From: an uncultured Clostridium sp.
GTDB lineage: Bacteria > Bacillota > Clostridia > TANB77 > CAG-508
Length of the DNA: 64,000 bases
Assembly: GCA_900551615.1 (NCBI GenBank)
Contig: URWN01000005.1
Span: 9,848 to 73,847, forward strand
Direction of reading: 5' to 3'
Both the position numbers and the translations under genes were made by a program. Positions 17,317 through 26,461 of this stretch are shown piece after piece; position 1 is the stretch's first letter, and each line of letters opens with the position of its first letter. The notes under the pieces were generated by a model that was not told where the DNA came from, did not search any database, and saw only the letters and a list, made by a program, of their open reading frames with translations.

Positions 17317-19377
17317 GACAAATAAACTTCTTATTTTCTTTATTACATAATGGCTTCCACCACTACTATTATTTTGAGTATTTTCTACCATTCCTATAAT
17401 AAGCATATCATCTACATTTGAATTGTTAGCAGAATAATCAACTGTAAAGCAGTCAAACCATCCTAATGTACCACTTTCTGTATCTGTACTTGAATTTTTA
17501 AGTTCCGCTGTTCCAGTTTTTCCAGCAATTGTAACACCTGGTACTTTCATATCATTTGCTGTTCCTTCTGGATTTTCTACAACTTGAATTAAGTCATTTT
17601 TTACAGTATTTGCAGCATCTGATGTAAATACATTTTCCTTTAAATATGTTCTTTTCATTTTATTTTCATTTTTATATTCTATAAATGGTTTTACCATATT
17701 TCCATTATTCGCAAATGCTGAGTAAATAGATGCCATATGTATTGGATTTACCAATATGTCACCTTGGCCATAGCCTGAATCTGCTAATTTCTTTTCATTC
17801 ATATCTACTTTTTCTGAATTTGAATATTGTGATTTTTTAAATGTTAATGGAAATTCTATTGTTTTATCAATATCTTCATTAAATCCTAGTTTATCTAATC
17901 CTGAGCAGAAAGTATCTTTTCCAATTTGCATAGCAGCTTGACCAAAGAATATGTTGTCAGAGTGTATTAATGCATTTGCTATATTTTTTTGTCCATTATA
18001 TGCAGTTAATGTTGTTATATAAACATCTCCCCAACTTGAATTTTTTTGCCATTTTAACCCTGAATAATTAAATGTTGTATCTGTTGATAGTTTTCCACTT
18101 GTTAGACCTATTGCAGCAGTTATTGGTTTAAATGTTGAACCTGGGCAATAGCTTTGTAAAAATCTATTATATAATGGTTTATTTGCATCATTATTTAATT
18201 CATCCCATTTTTCTGATGTCATTCCTAATACAAAATCGTTTGAGTTATATGATGGTGTACTTACTGTTGCAAGTAATTCCCCTGTTGTAGGATTCATTAT
18301 TACAAAAAAACCTTTATCTGTTTTCATTTGATCATATAGATTTTTTTGTATTAAACTATCTATTGTTAGTTTTACATCTGTTCCATCCTTTTTATCTTGT
18401 TTTGCCAACGTTTTTAACTTATTTCCATTTTCATCAGCTATATAGATTTCTGTTCCATCTATACCTCTTAATGTATCTTCATATGCTTGTTCTAGTCCAG
18501 CTTTGCCTATTATACTACTTGAATTATATCCTTTTCCTTCTTTTTGTTTTAATTCTTCTGCACTTATAGCTTGCACATATCCAATTAAATGTGCAGCCTC
18601 TTCACCTAATGGATATACTCTTGCATCAACACTTGTTATTTTTATTCCTGATATTTCTAGCAATTTGTCTTTTAATTCTGTATTATCTGCTGAAACTTTT
18701 TTTATTGGCACAAATGTGTCATCCTTAACATATGATGCTGATATTTGTTTATTTATGTAATCTGTTGAAACACCTGTTAATTCTGATATTTTATTTATGT
18801 TTGTTTCTTTATTTTCTCCTAGTTTGCCTGGTACAATTCCAACACTTGAAATACTACCATTTTCAGCAAGTTTTTCTCCATTTCTGTCAAGAATCTCTCC
18901 TCTTTTTGCTGATAATGTAGAAACTCTTACTTTGTCAGTACTTCTTAACTCTGGAAAAATCATACTAGAAGTCCAACTTATTTTATATTCTTTATTTTCT
19001 TTTACTAATTTTGCCGTATTCGTAAAATTTATTGTTCCCGCTGATGTTGACATGCTTTCATCATATTTTATATTATATGTTTTCCCATCTTTTGTAGTTT
19101 CAGATGGTGTTATTTTTATATCGTATGCATCAATTCCTTTATATATATTTTTATTTCTTTTAGCAAAATCTTCTTGTGATATTTGTGTTTTTGAATTTTC
19201 TGAAATCATATTATACATTTCTTCGTATTTTTGCTCATTTAATAATGATATGTACTCACTTAATGCTTCTTCAGGTTTTGGTGCATTTTTATTTATTATT
19301 ATAAATGCTCCTCCTGCAATAATTGCTATTGCTACTATTATTACTATTGCAACTATTATTATTTTTTTATTTTTCAT
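17311..19377 (-). CDS. Class B penicillin-binding protein (MecA-like N-terminal domain)
   Basis: 688 residues from the ATG at 19377 (GAGGAG upstream). A membrane anchor (residues 5-27) is followed by an NTF2-like MecA_N domain (about 32-140), a PBP dimerisation domain (about 145-310) and the transpeptidase domain. The catalytic Ser is in the STFK motif near residue 414, the SDN motif is near 473 and KTGT near 620. It cross-links peptidoglycan outside the membrane. The MecA_N domain occurs in low-affinity PBPs such as PBP2a but also in ordinary clostridial PBPs, so beta-lactam resistance cannot be concluded. It stands as a single gene between two repeat-rich gaps. Confidence 0.92.
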   Translation of the reverse strand: MKNKKIIIVAIVIIVAIAIIAGGAFIIINKNAPKPEEALSEYISLLNEQKYEEMYNMISENSKTQISQEDFAKRNKNIYKGIDAYDIKITPSETTKDGKTYNIKYDESMSTSAGTINFTNTAKLVKENKEYKISWTSSMIFPELRSTDKVRVSTLSAKRGEILDRNGEKLAENGSISSVGIVPGKLGENKETNINKISELTGVSTDYINKQISASYVKDDTFVPIKKVSADNTELKDKLLEISGIKITSVDARVYPLGEEAAHLIGYVQAISAEELKQKEGKGYNSSSIIGKAGLEQAYEDTLRGIDGTEIYIADENGNKLKTLAKQDKKDGTDVKLTIDSLIQKNLYDQMKTDKGFFVIMNPTTGELLATVSTPSYNSNDFVLGMTSEKWDELNNDANKPLYNRFLQSYCPGSTFKPITAAIGLTSGKLSTDTTFNYSGLKWQKNSSWGDVYITTLTAYNGQKNIANALIHSDNIFFGQAAMQIGKDTFCSGLDKLGFNEDIDKTIEFPLTFKKSQYSNSEKVDMNEKKLADSGYGQGDILVNPIHMASIYSAFANNGNMVKPFIEYKNENKMKRTYLKENVFTSDAANTVKNDLIQVVENPEGTANDMKVPGVTIAGKTGTAELKNSSTDTESGTLGWFDCFTVDYSANNSNVDDMLIIGMVENTQNNSSGGSHYVIKKIRSLFVK

Positions 19378-19397
19378 AAAATACATCTCCTCTTTAG

Positions 19398-19483
19398 AAC
19401 TTGTCAAAAGGGACGCCCTTTTTTGACAAGTTTATAATAATATTATTTTTAATACTTGTCAAAAAGGGGCGTCCCTTTTGACA
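19398..19483. repeat. Pair of inverted REP-like palindromes
   Basis: Two copies of one palindromic unit face each other. Copy 1 has 12-base arms at 19398-19409 and 19421-19432 around a GGGACGCCC loop. Copy 2 (19454-19483) is the reverse complement of copy 1 with small changes. Both share the core TGTCAAAAGGGACGCCC. The arrangement resembles bacterial REP/BIME elements. A third related palindrome is at 29272-29306. No transposase of the REP type is present in the window. Confidence 0.75.
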
Positions 19484-19484
19484 T

Positions 19485-19790
19485 TTAAAATAAACTTAAA
19501 AGTTCTTCTTTATCCCTTAATCCTACTAATCTTTTCTCTTCTTTTCCATTTTTGAAAACTATCAAAGTAGGAATACTCATAACATTATATTCAACTGCAA
19601 TATCTGAATTTTCGTCAACATTGATTTTTCCCACTTTAGCTTTTCCTTCTAATTCTTTTGCCAATTCTTCTATTACTGGTGACATTGCATTACATGGTCC
19701 ACACCAATCTGCATAAAAGTCAACCAGTACTGGTTTTTCTGAATTTAAAACCTCTTCTTTAAAATTTTCTGAACTTAATTTTAGTTTCAT
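19485..19790 (-). CDS. trxA: Thioredoxin
   Basis: 101 residues, normal thioredoxin length. The redox motif WCGPC lies near residues 29-33 after the DFYADW strand; the cis-Pro is in SIPTLIVF near residue 73, and the C-terminal Gly pair is replaced by a KNGKEEKRLVG ending typical of short clostridial thioredoxins. It reduces protein disulfides in the cytoplasm using the reductase encoded 62 bases upstream, which is frameshifted here. Confidence 0.95.
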   Translation of the reverse strand: MKLKLSSENFKEEVLNSEKPVLVDFYADWCGPCNAMSPVIEELAKELEGKAKVGKINVDENSDIAVEYNVMSIPTLIVFKNGKEEKRLVGLRDKEELLSLF

Positions 19791-19852
19791 TACAATTCCT
19801 CCTTTTAATATTTTTATCTTTGATTATTACATTATAAACAATCTAATAACCA

Positions 19853-20726
19853 TTATTTTAAAACTGCAAGACCTGCCTTAGTCCCTTCATATACAGCTTT
19901 TGAAATTTGATATAATCCTCCTGTACAATCTCCGCAAGCAAATAATCCTTTTATTGATGTTTGCATATTATCATATACTACAATTTTATCATTTTCTATT
20001 TTTGCTCCAAGTTTTTTTGCAAAATCTGTACTTCCTGCAACGCCTTGTGCAATAAATATTCCATCTATTTTCATTTTTGTATTATCATCAAAATCAATTT
20101 CTTCAACTTTAGTTTCTCCGTTTTATTTCTTTTATTTCTTTTGTATTTACATCAACATTTTCTGTTCTATATTCTGGGGCTTGTCTACCATTTGTTAATA
20201 TAGTTATCGATTTTGCGATATTTTGCAAATCCATTGCTTCTGATATTGCATAATCTCCATTTCCAATTACAGCAACATCTTTATTTCTATAAAAAAAGCC
20301 ATCACAAACTGCACAATAACTAATGCCTTTACCCTCATATTCATCTATATTTTTTATATTTGGTTTACTCTTTTTGTTTCCAGTTGCCAATATAACTGCT
20401 TTTGCTTCAAATTCATTGTTCAATGTTTGAACTTTAAATATTTGCTTTTTATTATCTATATTACTATTCAAATAATCAATCTGAATATTAGTAACTTCGT
20501 CCTTTACAATTTCTGCTCCTATATTTTTAGCCTGTCTAATTCCTATATTGTACAATTCTTCTCCACTTATACCATTTTCAAATCCATAATAATTCTCTAT
20601 TTTTTTTGACTTTTCTAATGTTGATTTTTCTTTATATATTATTAATGTTTTCAAGTTTCTTCTTAGTGTATATAAACTTGCTGATATCCCCGCTGGTCCA
20701 GCACCTACAATTATAACATCATACAT
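19853..20726 (-). pseudogene. trxB: Thioredoxin reductase, interrupted by a frameshift
   Basis: The first frame (20109-20726, 205 residues) has the FAD motif GAGPAGISA near residue 8, CAVC redox cysteines at 138-141 and then VIGNGDYA. The second frame (19853-20074 plus in-frame sequence up to about 20119) carries the rest, with DGIFIAQG and an ACGDCTGG FAD-binding end. The frames change near 20119-20124, in an A-rich run after a tandem AAAGAAATA repeat. Joined, they give a full-length reductase of about 290 residues. The NADPH motifs GGGDSA and HRRxxxR are absent, as in ferredoxin-dependent flavin thioredoxin reductases. Either the gene is damaged, or an assembly error dropped bases in the homopolymer. 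Confidence 0.8.
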
Positions 20727-20748
20727 TGGTTTCTCCTTTTAAAACTCA

Positions 20749-21363
20749 TTATTTAACAATAATTCCTAATAATTTAGATAGTTCAACAGCCTGAAATTGG
20801 TTAACAATTATTCCTTTTAAATCTTCTTTATCTACTACTATACCATCAATATTACAAGTTGAAACATCTATACCTCTTAAATTTGTTCTAAACATTTGAG
20901 TTCTATACAATTCACATTCATTAAATTTAACATTTTTTAATTTACATTCTCCAAAGGATGACAAACTTAAATTATTTTCCTTGAAAATTGTATCTTTTAT
21001 ATTAGAATTTGATAAATTTGAATACTCTAAATTTGATTCATTTATTTTCGTTTTGTAAATACTTGTATCTACAAACTTTGTACCCACAAATTTACAATTT
21101 AAAAATTCACACTCAACAAAATTTGATTCACTAAAATCAGAATTTGAGAAGTCACAGTCTTTGAAGATTACATTTGTAAAATATATATTTATAAATTTTG
21201 ATTCTAAACATTTACAACTTTCAAAAATGCAATTTGTAATTTCAATTTTTTCTGTAATTATATTTTCTACACAATTTTTAAATTTATATCCTCGTATATC
21301 ATTTTCTTGATTTATTTCTTTAATTATTATATTTTCTATTTCTTCTGTTTCTTTGTAGTTCAT
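20749..21363 (-). CDS. Pentapeptide-repeat protein, Qnr-like
   Basis: 204 residues. From about residue 25 to 175 the sequence cycles with a five-residue period having a central F or L and small polar residues (for example CDFSNSDFSESNF), predicted to form a right-handed quadrilateral beta-helix. The end has an LKGIIVNQFQAVELSKLLG pattern seen in Qnr/McbG-type proteins. Such proteins mimic DNA and can protect gyrase from quinolones or microcin B17, but most members have no proven role. It lies 22 bases before trxB and 9 after the kinase gene, in one operon. Confidence 0.85.
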   Translation of the reverse strand: MNYKETEEIENIIIKEINQENDIRGYKFKNCVENIITEKIEITNCIFESCKCLESKFINIYFTNVIFKDCDFSNSDFSESNFVECEFLNCKFVGTKFVDTSIYKTKINESNLEYSNLSNSNIKDTIFKENNLSLSSFGECKLKNVKFNECELYRTQMFRTNLRGIDVSTCNIDGIVVDKEDLKGIIVNQFQAVELSKLLGIIVK

Positions 21364-21372
21364 ATTTTCTCC

Positions 21373-21729
21373 TTAAAATATCAAAAGTATCTTTGGAACA
21401 AATATTATTAATCCAATAATTGCTGATGCAATTGCGGATACTAAAACTGCTCCTGCAGCAACATCTTTAGCAATTTTTGCTTGTTCATTTTTTTCTTTTG
21501 TTATTAAATCTACTGTATTTTCAATTGCAGTATTTATCAATTCCATTGATATTACTAATCCAAATAAGATTATACAAATTATCCATTCTGCTTTACTTAT
21601 TTTTAACATTATTCCAAATATTATTACAAGTATCATTATTGTTATATGTATTTTCATATTTTGTTCTTCTTTTATTCCTGTATATATTCCATCAAATGCA
21701 TATTTAAAACTTTTTAACAATTTTTTCAT
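21373..21729 (-). CDS. dgkA: Diacylglycerol/undecaprenol kinase (DgkA family)
   Basis: 118 residues, matching the small integral-membrane kinases. An amphipathic start (SFKYAFDGI) is followed by three membrane helices. The conserved core ELINTAIENTVDL near residue 64 contains the catalytic Glu and Asn residues. Gram-positive members phosphorylate undecaprenol to recycle the cell-wall lipid carrier. It opens a minus-strand group with the pentapeptide gene and trxB. Confidence 0.9.
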   Translation of the reverse strand: MKKLLKSFKYAFDGIYTGIKEEQNMKIHITIMILVIIFGIMLKISKAEWIICIILFGLVISMELINTAIENTVDLITKEKNEQAKIAKDVAAGAVLVSAIASAIIGLIIFVPKILLIF

Positions 21730-21813
21730 TTTTCAAATTTAATCCCTTCTGAATTTAAAATTTCTTTCACATACATTTTACTAAACTTCTTTTTATTTAT
21801 CAATAGCTAAACC

Positions 21814-21841
21814 TAAAAAAAGAGCGGTTAGTTCCACTCTT
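21814..21841 (-). terminator. Rho-independent terminator after the hemolysin III gene
   Basis: On the minus strand an eight-pair stem (AAGAGTGG with CCGCTCTT, one G-T pair) closes a six-base loop AACTAA and is followed by seven T. It sits about 53 bases past the stop of the hemolysin III gene, ending the amylase/hemolysin III transcript. Confidence 0.8.
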
Positions 21842-21893
21842 ATTCACTATATTCTACATAAAGCTACAAATACTATTAAAAATAATATTTTAA

Positions 21894-22568
21894 CTAAATA
21901 ACATACAACAATATACAGAAAAATTGTAATATACTACCTAACAATATGAATAAATGGAATATTGAATGCATGTATCTTTTCTTTCTTCCTAACCCATATA
22001 ATATAGCTCCAACTGTATAAGCAATGCCACCTGAAACCAATAACACAAGACCTGGTATACCTAATAATTTTGGTAAAAGTTTAGCTGTAAAAATAATGCA
22101 CCAGCCCATTCCTAAATAACAAATCATTGAAAATACTTTATATTTTTTTATATCTACTGCATTTAATGTTATTCCTAAAATTGCAATTGCCCATATAATT
22201 CCGAAAATAGTCCAGCCAAGAACTGCATTATATTCCCTAAATGTTACTAAACAAAATGGAGTATATGAACCTGCAATTAATAAAAATATTGAACAATGGT
22301 CTAATATTTGAAAAACTTTCTTTGCTTTTCTTTCAGGTTTTAGTCCATGGTATATACTAGACATTGTATATAAAATTATCATCATTACACCATATATTGA
22401 ACTACTTACAACACCATATCCATTATGATGAATTGCAGCAAATACAATACATAAAACTAATGCTACTATTCCAAAACTTCCTCCCACTATATGTGAGGTC
22501 ATATTAAAAATTTCTTCACCTTTTGTGTAATCTGGTAAAATTCTATCTTTTAATTTTGTTCTTGTCAT
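21894..22568 (-). CDS. Hemolysin III / PAQR-family membrane protein
   Basis: 224 residues with seven membrane helices. Signature residues are visible: NMTSHIVGG near residue 22 (first conserved His), SSIYHGL near 70, LDHCSIFLLIAGSYTPF near 88 and a C-terminal HSIFHLFILLGSILQ. The conserved His and Asp residues form the metal site of the PAQR family. Despite the name, a membrane-lipid or stress role is more likely than lysis. It follows the amylase gene by 10 bases and is ended by the terminator at 21814. Confidence 0.9.
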   Translation of the reverse strand: MTRTKLKDRILPDYTKGEEIFNMTSHIVGGSFGIVALVLCIVFAAIHHNGYGVVSSSIYGVMMIILYTMSSIYHGLKPERKAKKVFQILDHCSIFLLIAGSYTPFCLVTFREYNAVLGWTIFGIIWAIAILGITLNAVDIKKYKVFSMICYLGMGWCIIFTAKLLPKLLGIPGLVLLVSGGIAYTVGAILYGLGRKKRYMHSIFHLFILLGSILQFFCILLYVI

Positions 22569-22578
22569 TTTCCACTCC

Positions 22579-24021
22579 TTACTTTTTTATCCAGACAGAT
22601 ACACTTCTTGATTTAACACCAAAATTTCCGCATCCGTCTTCATCTATTGTAACTTCTTCCTCGCAATTCCCAAGGCCATCAATATATGTCTCACCTATAT
22701 TTTGAGGTCCAATATACATTCTTTTGTATCCATCACCTGCATTAGAAATTACAACTGCCAAACTAGAATTAATATGTTCATCGTCTCCTTCTTGTGTCCA
22801 ACCTATATAATTATTATGGTCAAAATAATCATGTTGTAAACCATAAGACCTATCTTTCCTTATCAACATCAATGTTTTCAAATCATTTACTGGTTCAATA
22901 TTGTCATGTTCTATTCCATAGTAATCTCCATAAAATACGCAAGGATATCCATCATTTCTTAGTAATATAATTGAATATGCTATTGATTTAAACCATCCTT
23001 GTATAAAACTTTGTAATGCTTGCCCTGGCTGTGTGTCATGGTTATCCACAAATGTTACCGCCATACAAGGATTTTCCTTTACTAATGTATGCTCTAATAT
23101 TTTTGACATATCATAATTAGGATCATTTGAAGCATTATAAAAATTATAATGTAATGGAACATCAAATAATGATATTTTTCCTTCTGTTGAAGTTATATAT
23201 CTATGTAACTTATTTACATCTGCTGCCCAATATTCACCAACTGCAAATAATTCTTTTTTACTTTCATCTCTTAATGTTTGTATCCATTTTTCATAAAAAT
23301 CTGCATCTATATGTTTTACAGCATCTAGTCTAAATCCATCTACTTTAGTTAAATCTAAATACCATTTACCCCAGTCAGTACATTCTTTTACAACTCTTGG
23401 ATTTGAAAAATCTAAATCTGCTCCCATTAAATAATCAAAATTACCAAACTCTTCATCAACCTCTGCACCCCATTTTTTATCAATAAATTTGAATATTGCA
23501 TTTTCTCCTGTTTGGTTATTATAGTCTATTCCGTCAAAATCTGTCCAGTTCCATTCAAAATCTGAATATTTATGTTTTCTTCCCGGAAATGTGAATTTTG
23601 TTGCTACTTTTACTGTTTCTTTTTGTGAAGTCTCAATGTTATGATTTGACCAATCAACTTTTGTTGCTGGTATTGTTTGAAGTGCATCTGCTCCCATTTT
23701 ATGATTTAAAACAATATCTGCATAGCTTTCTATTCCTGCTTGTTTTAATGCTACTATCGCTTCCAAATATTCATCTTTTGATCCATATTTTGTTTTTATT
23801 GTACCTTTTTGATTAAATTCTCCTAAGTCATATAAATCATATACTCCATATCCTACTTCATCTTTTCCACCTATTCCTTTGTATGCTGGCGGTAACCACA
23901 TTGCTGTTACTCCTAAGTCTGCTAATTTTTCTGCGTTTTCTTTTACTTGATTCCATAAATTTTGTTTGCAATCCATATACCATTCAAAGTATTGCATTAT
24001 TATTCCATTAATTTTTTTCAT
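22579..24021 (-). CDS. Cytoplasmic alpha-amylase (GH13)
   Basis: 480 residues, close to bacillary liquefying amylases, but with no signal peptide, so it acts inside the cell. The four GH13 regions are visible: DIVLNH near residue 102, GFRLDAVKH with nucleophile Asp233, GEYW with acid Glu263 and FVDNHD with Asp329. It hydrolyses alpha-1,4 links in glycogen or imported maltodextrins. No glycogen or sugar-transport gene adjoins it; the partner gene downstream is hemolysin III. Confidence 0.93.
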   Translation of the reverse strand: MKKINGIIMQYFEWYMDCKQNLWNQVKENAEKLADLGVTAMWLPPAYKGIGGKDEVGYGVYDLYDLGEFNQKGTIKTKYGSKDEYLEAIVALKQAGIESYADIVLNHKMGADALQTIPATKVDWSNHNIETSQKETVKVATKFTFPGRKHKYSDFEWNWTDFDGIDYNNQTGENAIFKFIDKKWGAEVDEEFGNFDYLMGADLDFSNPRVVKECTDWGKWYLDLTKVDGFRLDAVKHIDADFYEKWIQTLRDESKKELFAVGEYWAADVNKLHRYITSTEGKISLFDVPLHYNFYNASNDPNYDMSKILEHTLVKENPCMAVTFVDNHDTQPGQALQSFIQGWFKSIAYSIILLRNDGYPCVFYGDYYGIEHDNIEPVNDLKTLMLIRKDRSYGLQHDYFDHNNYIGWTQEGDDEHINSSLAVVISNAGDGYKRMYIGPQNIGETYIDGLGNCEEEVTIDEDGCGNFGVKSRSVSVWIKK

Positions 24022-24214
24022 TTGATTACCTTCTTTTTCTTTTGATTTTTTACTTTTGATATTATATCATTATGAGTTTTAAAAATCTAGTATTTTCATT
24101 TTTTACTTTAAAACTATACTAAATGGTCACTATAATTTAATCAGTAAATTATTTAAAATAAAAAAATCAAAATATAAATTTCAAACAATTATTTCAAAAA
24201 TTTATATAAAAGCA

Positions 24215-24244
24215 TTTACTTTTTTATGTTCACTATGCTATAAT
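24215..24244 (+). promoter_or_regulatory. Sigma-A-type promoter for the small-protein gene
   Basis: TTTACT (24215-24220) and a perfect TATAAT (24239-24244) are separated by 18 bases, about 56 bases before the start at 24301. Between them and the gene a small AAAAGC/GCTTTT hairpin lies in the leader. The rest of the 280-base gap before 24301 is A/T-rich with no other gene; the amylase promoter reading the other way must also lie here but was not clear. Confidence 0.65.
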
Positions 24245-24300
24245 ACTTAAAGTAACTCGTAAATTTAGGTCTAAAAGCAAGTGCTTTTGAGGAATTCATT

Positions 24301-24579
24301 ATGGGATTATTAAAAAAGAAAAAAAAGTATAAAGGTCACTTAGTTATCGAAGACAATAACCTTGAAGCAGCAAAAGGCAAAGATGTATTGGAGCAAACAT
24401 CCAATGGTAATATTATAATTCGTCATTATGATGAAAATGGTGTTGCAGACAACAATTATCGTGAAATTGATTTGGCCCATTGTCCAAACAATATTATGAA
24501 AGGAATCCACAAACAAGTTGGTGGAAAGGATTTCTTAATATCTGAATCATCATTAGAGCTAATTTTAGAACTATCCTAG
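24301..24579 (+). CDS. Small hypothetical protein (92 aa)
   Basis: Not recognised. The product begins with a Lys-rich tail (KKKKKYKG) and continues with a soluble alternating strand/helix sequence containing HLVIEDNNLEAAKGKDVLE and a C-terminal FLISESSLELILE. No cysteine pairs, membrane segment or signal peptide is seen. It has its own promoter at 24215 and its own terminator at 24604, so it is expressed alone. Coding is supported by a clean frame with Clostridia-like codon use and by flanking signals. Confidence 0.7.
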   Translation: MGLLKKKKKYKGHLVIEDNNLEAAKGKDVLEQTSNGNIIIRHYDENGVADNNYREIDLAHCPNNIMKGIHKQVGGKDFLISESSLELILELS

Positions 24580-24603
24580 TTGACCTAAAAACAAACTGAA
24601 AAG

Positions 24604-24628
24604 AAGCCAAAATATTTTGGCTTTTTTT
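24604..24628 (+). terminator. Rho-independent terminator after 24301 gene
   Basis: A perfect palindrome AGCCAAAATATTTTGGCT (24605-24622) is followed by a run of T. It ends the small monocistronic transcript. Confidence 0.85.
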
Positions 24629-24711
24629 CAGCTTTTCTCTTCCTATTTCCAACAAAATATGATAAAATAACTCCAGTTTATATATCAAAAGAAAAATTAG
24701 GAGGAATTATT

Positions 24712-24960
24712 ATGGAATTTAATAAATGTAGTAGATGTGGAAATTTTTATGTATCAAATGACAATGTATGCCCTAAATGTAGTGCAAAAGACAACTTAGA
24801 ATTTTCAACTTTTAAATCATATGTAGAAGAAAACGGTTTAACACAAAATTTAGATACTATATCTGGTGCAACTGGAATTACAGTAAAAAACATAAATAGA
24901 TTTTTAAATTACTCTGAATTTACTGAACAATTTAAAAACAACAAAAATATAAAATTATAA
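24712..24960 (+). CDS. Small zinc-ribbon protein
   Basis: 82 residues, with GGAGG upstream of ATG 24712. The N-terminus has two Cys pairs, CSRCG near residue 6 and CPKCS near residue 20, forming a zinc ribbon. The remainder (residues 30-82) is helical and resembles a small winged or helix-turn-helix-like segment (SGATGITVKNINRFL). It lies 85 bases before tyrS in the same direction. A nucleic-acid-binding role is inferred only from the ribbon and is weak. Confidence 0.75.
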   Translation: MEFNKCSRCGNFYVSNDNVCPKCSAKDNLEFSTFKSYVEENGLTQNLDTISGATGITVKNINRFLNYSEFTEQFKNNKNIKL

Positions 24961-25045
24961 TAATATATTCAAGCAAAAATACTGATTTATAAATATTTTA
25001 GCATAAATCATAAATATATTATCTTTAGAAAGGACGATCTTAATA

Positions 25046-26257
25046 ATGACAAATGTATTTAATATTTTAGAAGAAAGAGGATATATTGAGCAAATGACTC
25101 ATCCTACAGAAATCAAGGAACTTTTTGGAAAAGAAAGTGTTCCATTTTATATTGGAATTGATCCAACAGCAGACAGTCTTCACGTTGGACACTTTGTTTC
25201 TTTAATGGTTGCAAGTCATATGCAAAAATGTGGACACAAACCTATCATATTAGTTGGTGGTGGAACTGCAACAATCGGTGACCCATCTGGTAAAACTGAT
25301 ATGAGAAAAATGATGACAAGAGAAACTATTGACCACAATGTTGAATGTATCAAAAAACAAATTGAAAAATTTATTAGTTTTGAAGGTGAAAATGCTGCAA
25401 TTATAGTAAACAATGCAGATTGGCTTTTAGATTTAAATTTTGTTCAATTTATGAGAGATATTGGAAGCCTATTCTCTGTTAACAAAATGCTTGCAGCAGA
25501 ATGTTACAAACAAAGAATGGAAACAGGTTTAACATTTTTTGAAATGAGTTATATGCTTATGCAATCTTATGATTTTTTACATTTATATGAAACATATGGA
25601 TGTAAACTAGAAATGGGTGGAAACGATCAATGGTCTAACATTCTTGGTGGTGTTGATTTAATTAGAAGAATTGGAAAAGATGATTCTTATGGTTTAACAT
25701 TTAAGCTTCTTACAACAAAAGAAGGTAAAAAAATGGGTAAAACTGAAAAAGGTGCCCTATGGCTAGATCCAGAAAAAACTTCACCATATGAATTCTATCA
25801 ATATTGGAGAAATATTGAAGATGAAAGCGTTGAAAACGTTTTAAAATTATTAACATTCTTACCTATGGATAAAATAAAAGAACTTGCTTCTTTAAAAGAT
25901 GAAAAAATAAACGAAGCTAAAAAAATTGCTGCTTTTGAAATCACAAAATTAGTTCATGGTGAAGAAGAAGCTAAAAAAGCTGAAGAAGCTGCTAATGCCC
26001 TATTTACTGGTAAAGGTAATTTAGATAATATGCCTACTGTTGAATTACAAAATAAAAATATTTCAATTTTAGATGCTATTATTTTAACTGGTATTGCTCC
26101 TTCTAAAGGCCAAGCTAGAACTTTAATTAATCAAGGTGGTATTTCTTTGAATGATAATAAAATTTCTGATGTGAACTATGTTCTTTCAGATGTTGATTTT
26201 AATGATGGTTATGCTATTTTGAAAAAAGGTAAAAAAGTGTTTTACAAATTAGTCTAA
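25046..26257 (+). CDS. tyrS: Tyrosyl-tRNA synthetase
   Basis: 403 residues, normal bacterial TyrRS length. Class I signatures are HVGH at residues 46-49 and KMGKT near 230 (KMSKS equivalent). Residues 340-403 form the S4-like RNA-binding domain ([15 protein letters not shown]). It charges tRNA-Tyr in the cytoplasm. AGAAAGGACGATC precedes the start. No T-box is present in the 85-base gap, unlike many Firmicutes tyrS genes, unless transcription starts further upstream. It is convergent with the UPF0182 gene and its stop lies inside the outer inverted repeat. Confidence 0.96.
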   Translation: MTNVFNILEERGYIEQMTHPTEIKELFGKESVPFYIGIDPTADSLHVGHFVSLMVASHMQKCGHKPIILVGGGTATIGDPSGKTDMRKMMTRETIDHNVECIKKQIEKFISFEGENAAIIVNNADWLLDLNFVQFMRDIGSLFSVNKMLAAECYKQRMETGLTFFEMSYMLMQSYDFLHLYETYGCKLEMGGNDQWSNILGGVDLIRRIGKDDSYGLTFKLLTTKEGKKMGKTEKGALWLDPEKTSPYEFYQYWRNIEDESVENVLKLLTFLPMDKIKELASLKDEKINEAKKIAAFEITKLVHGEEEAKKAEEAANALFTGKGNLDNMPTVELQNKNISILDAIILTGIAPSKGQARTLINQGGISLNDNKISDVNYVLSDVDFNDGYAILKKGKKVFYKLV

Positions 26258-26307
26258 CAAAACGGGATTAAGGTGTTGCCACTCCAAAAATCCTTTTTTG
26301 TTTTATC
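26258..26307 (+). terminator. tyrS terminator
   Basis: AACAAAACGGGATT pairs with AATCCTTTTTTGTTTT around an inner GGTG/CACT hairpin, followed by a T-rich end. It immediately follows the tyrS stop and doubles as the left arm of the longer inverted repeat that ends at 26461. Confidence 0.7.
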
Positions 26308-26309
26308 AA

Positions 26310-26402
26310 AAGAGATTATTATATATTAATATTTCAGAAAAAATACTTCTTCGGGTCTTCCATTGGGACTTTTTCTTTAATATTAATATATAATAATCTC
26401 TT
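26310..26402. repeat. 93-base palindromic element between convergent genes
   Basis: Two perfect 24-base arms (26310-26333 and 26379-26402) flank 45 bases whose ends also pair (GAAAAA with TTTTTC). The loop carries CTTCTTCGGGTCTTCC. Such length and perfection exceed a normal terminator. It could be a small MITE-like insertion or a structured RNA element. No target-site duplication is evident. Confidence 0.7.
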
Positions 26403-26410
26403 ATAAAAAA

Positions 26411-26461
26411 TATAAATGAAAACGTGATTTTAGGTGGTAATCCCTTAATCCCGTTTTGTTA
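26411..26461 (-). terminator. Terminator for UPF0182 gene, right arm of outer repeat
   Basis: On the minus strand AAAACGGGATTAAGG pairs imperfectly with CCTAAAATCACGTTTT, followed by a T-rich tail. The last 19 bases (26443-26461) are the exact reverse complement of 26255-26273, so both convergent genes end in the same sequence, with the stop codons inside the arms. Confidence 0.6.

Noticed and set aside
15252..19377. VanRS-type glycopeptide resistance locus
   Set aside because: A kinase/regulator pair lies near a PBP, but no vanH, vanA or vanX-type genes are present and the PBP is a separate transcription unit.
17311..19377. PBP2a-type methicillin resistance gene
   Set aside because: A MecA_N domain alone also occurs in native clostridial PBPs, and no mecR/mecI genes adjoin.
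19853..20726. Programmed frameshift in trxB
   Set aside because: No clear slippery heptamer with a downstream structure is seen, and programmed shifting is not known in this family; mutation or sequencing error is simpler.
24961..25045. T-box upstream of tyrS
   Set aside because: The gap is too short and lacks the GGTACC-type T-box sequence.
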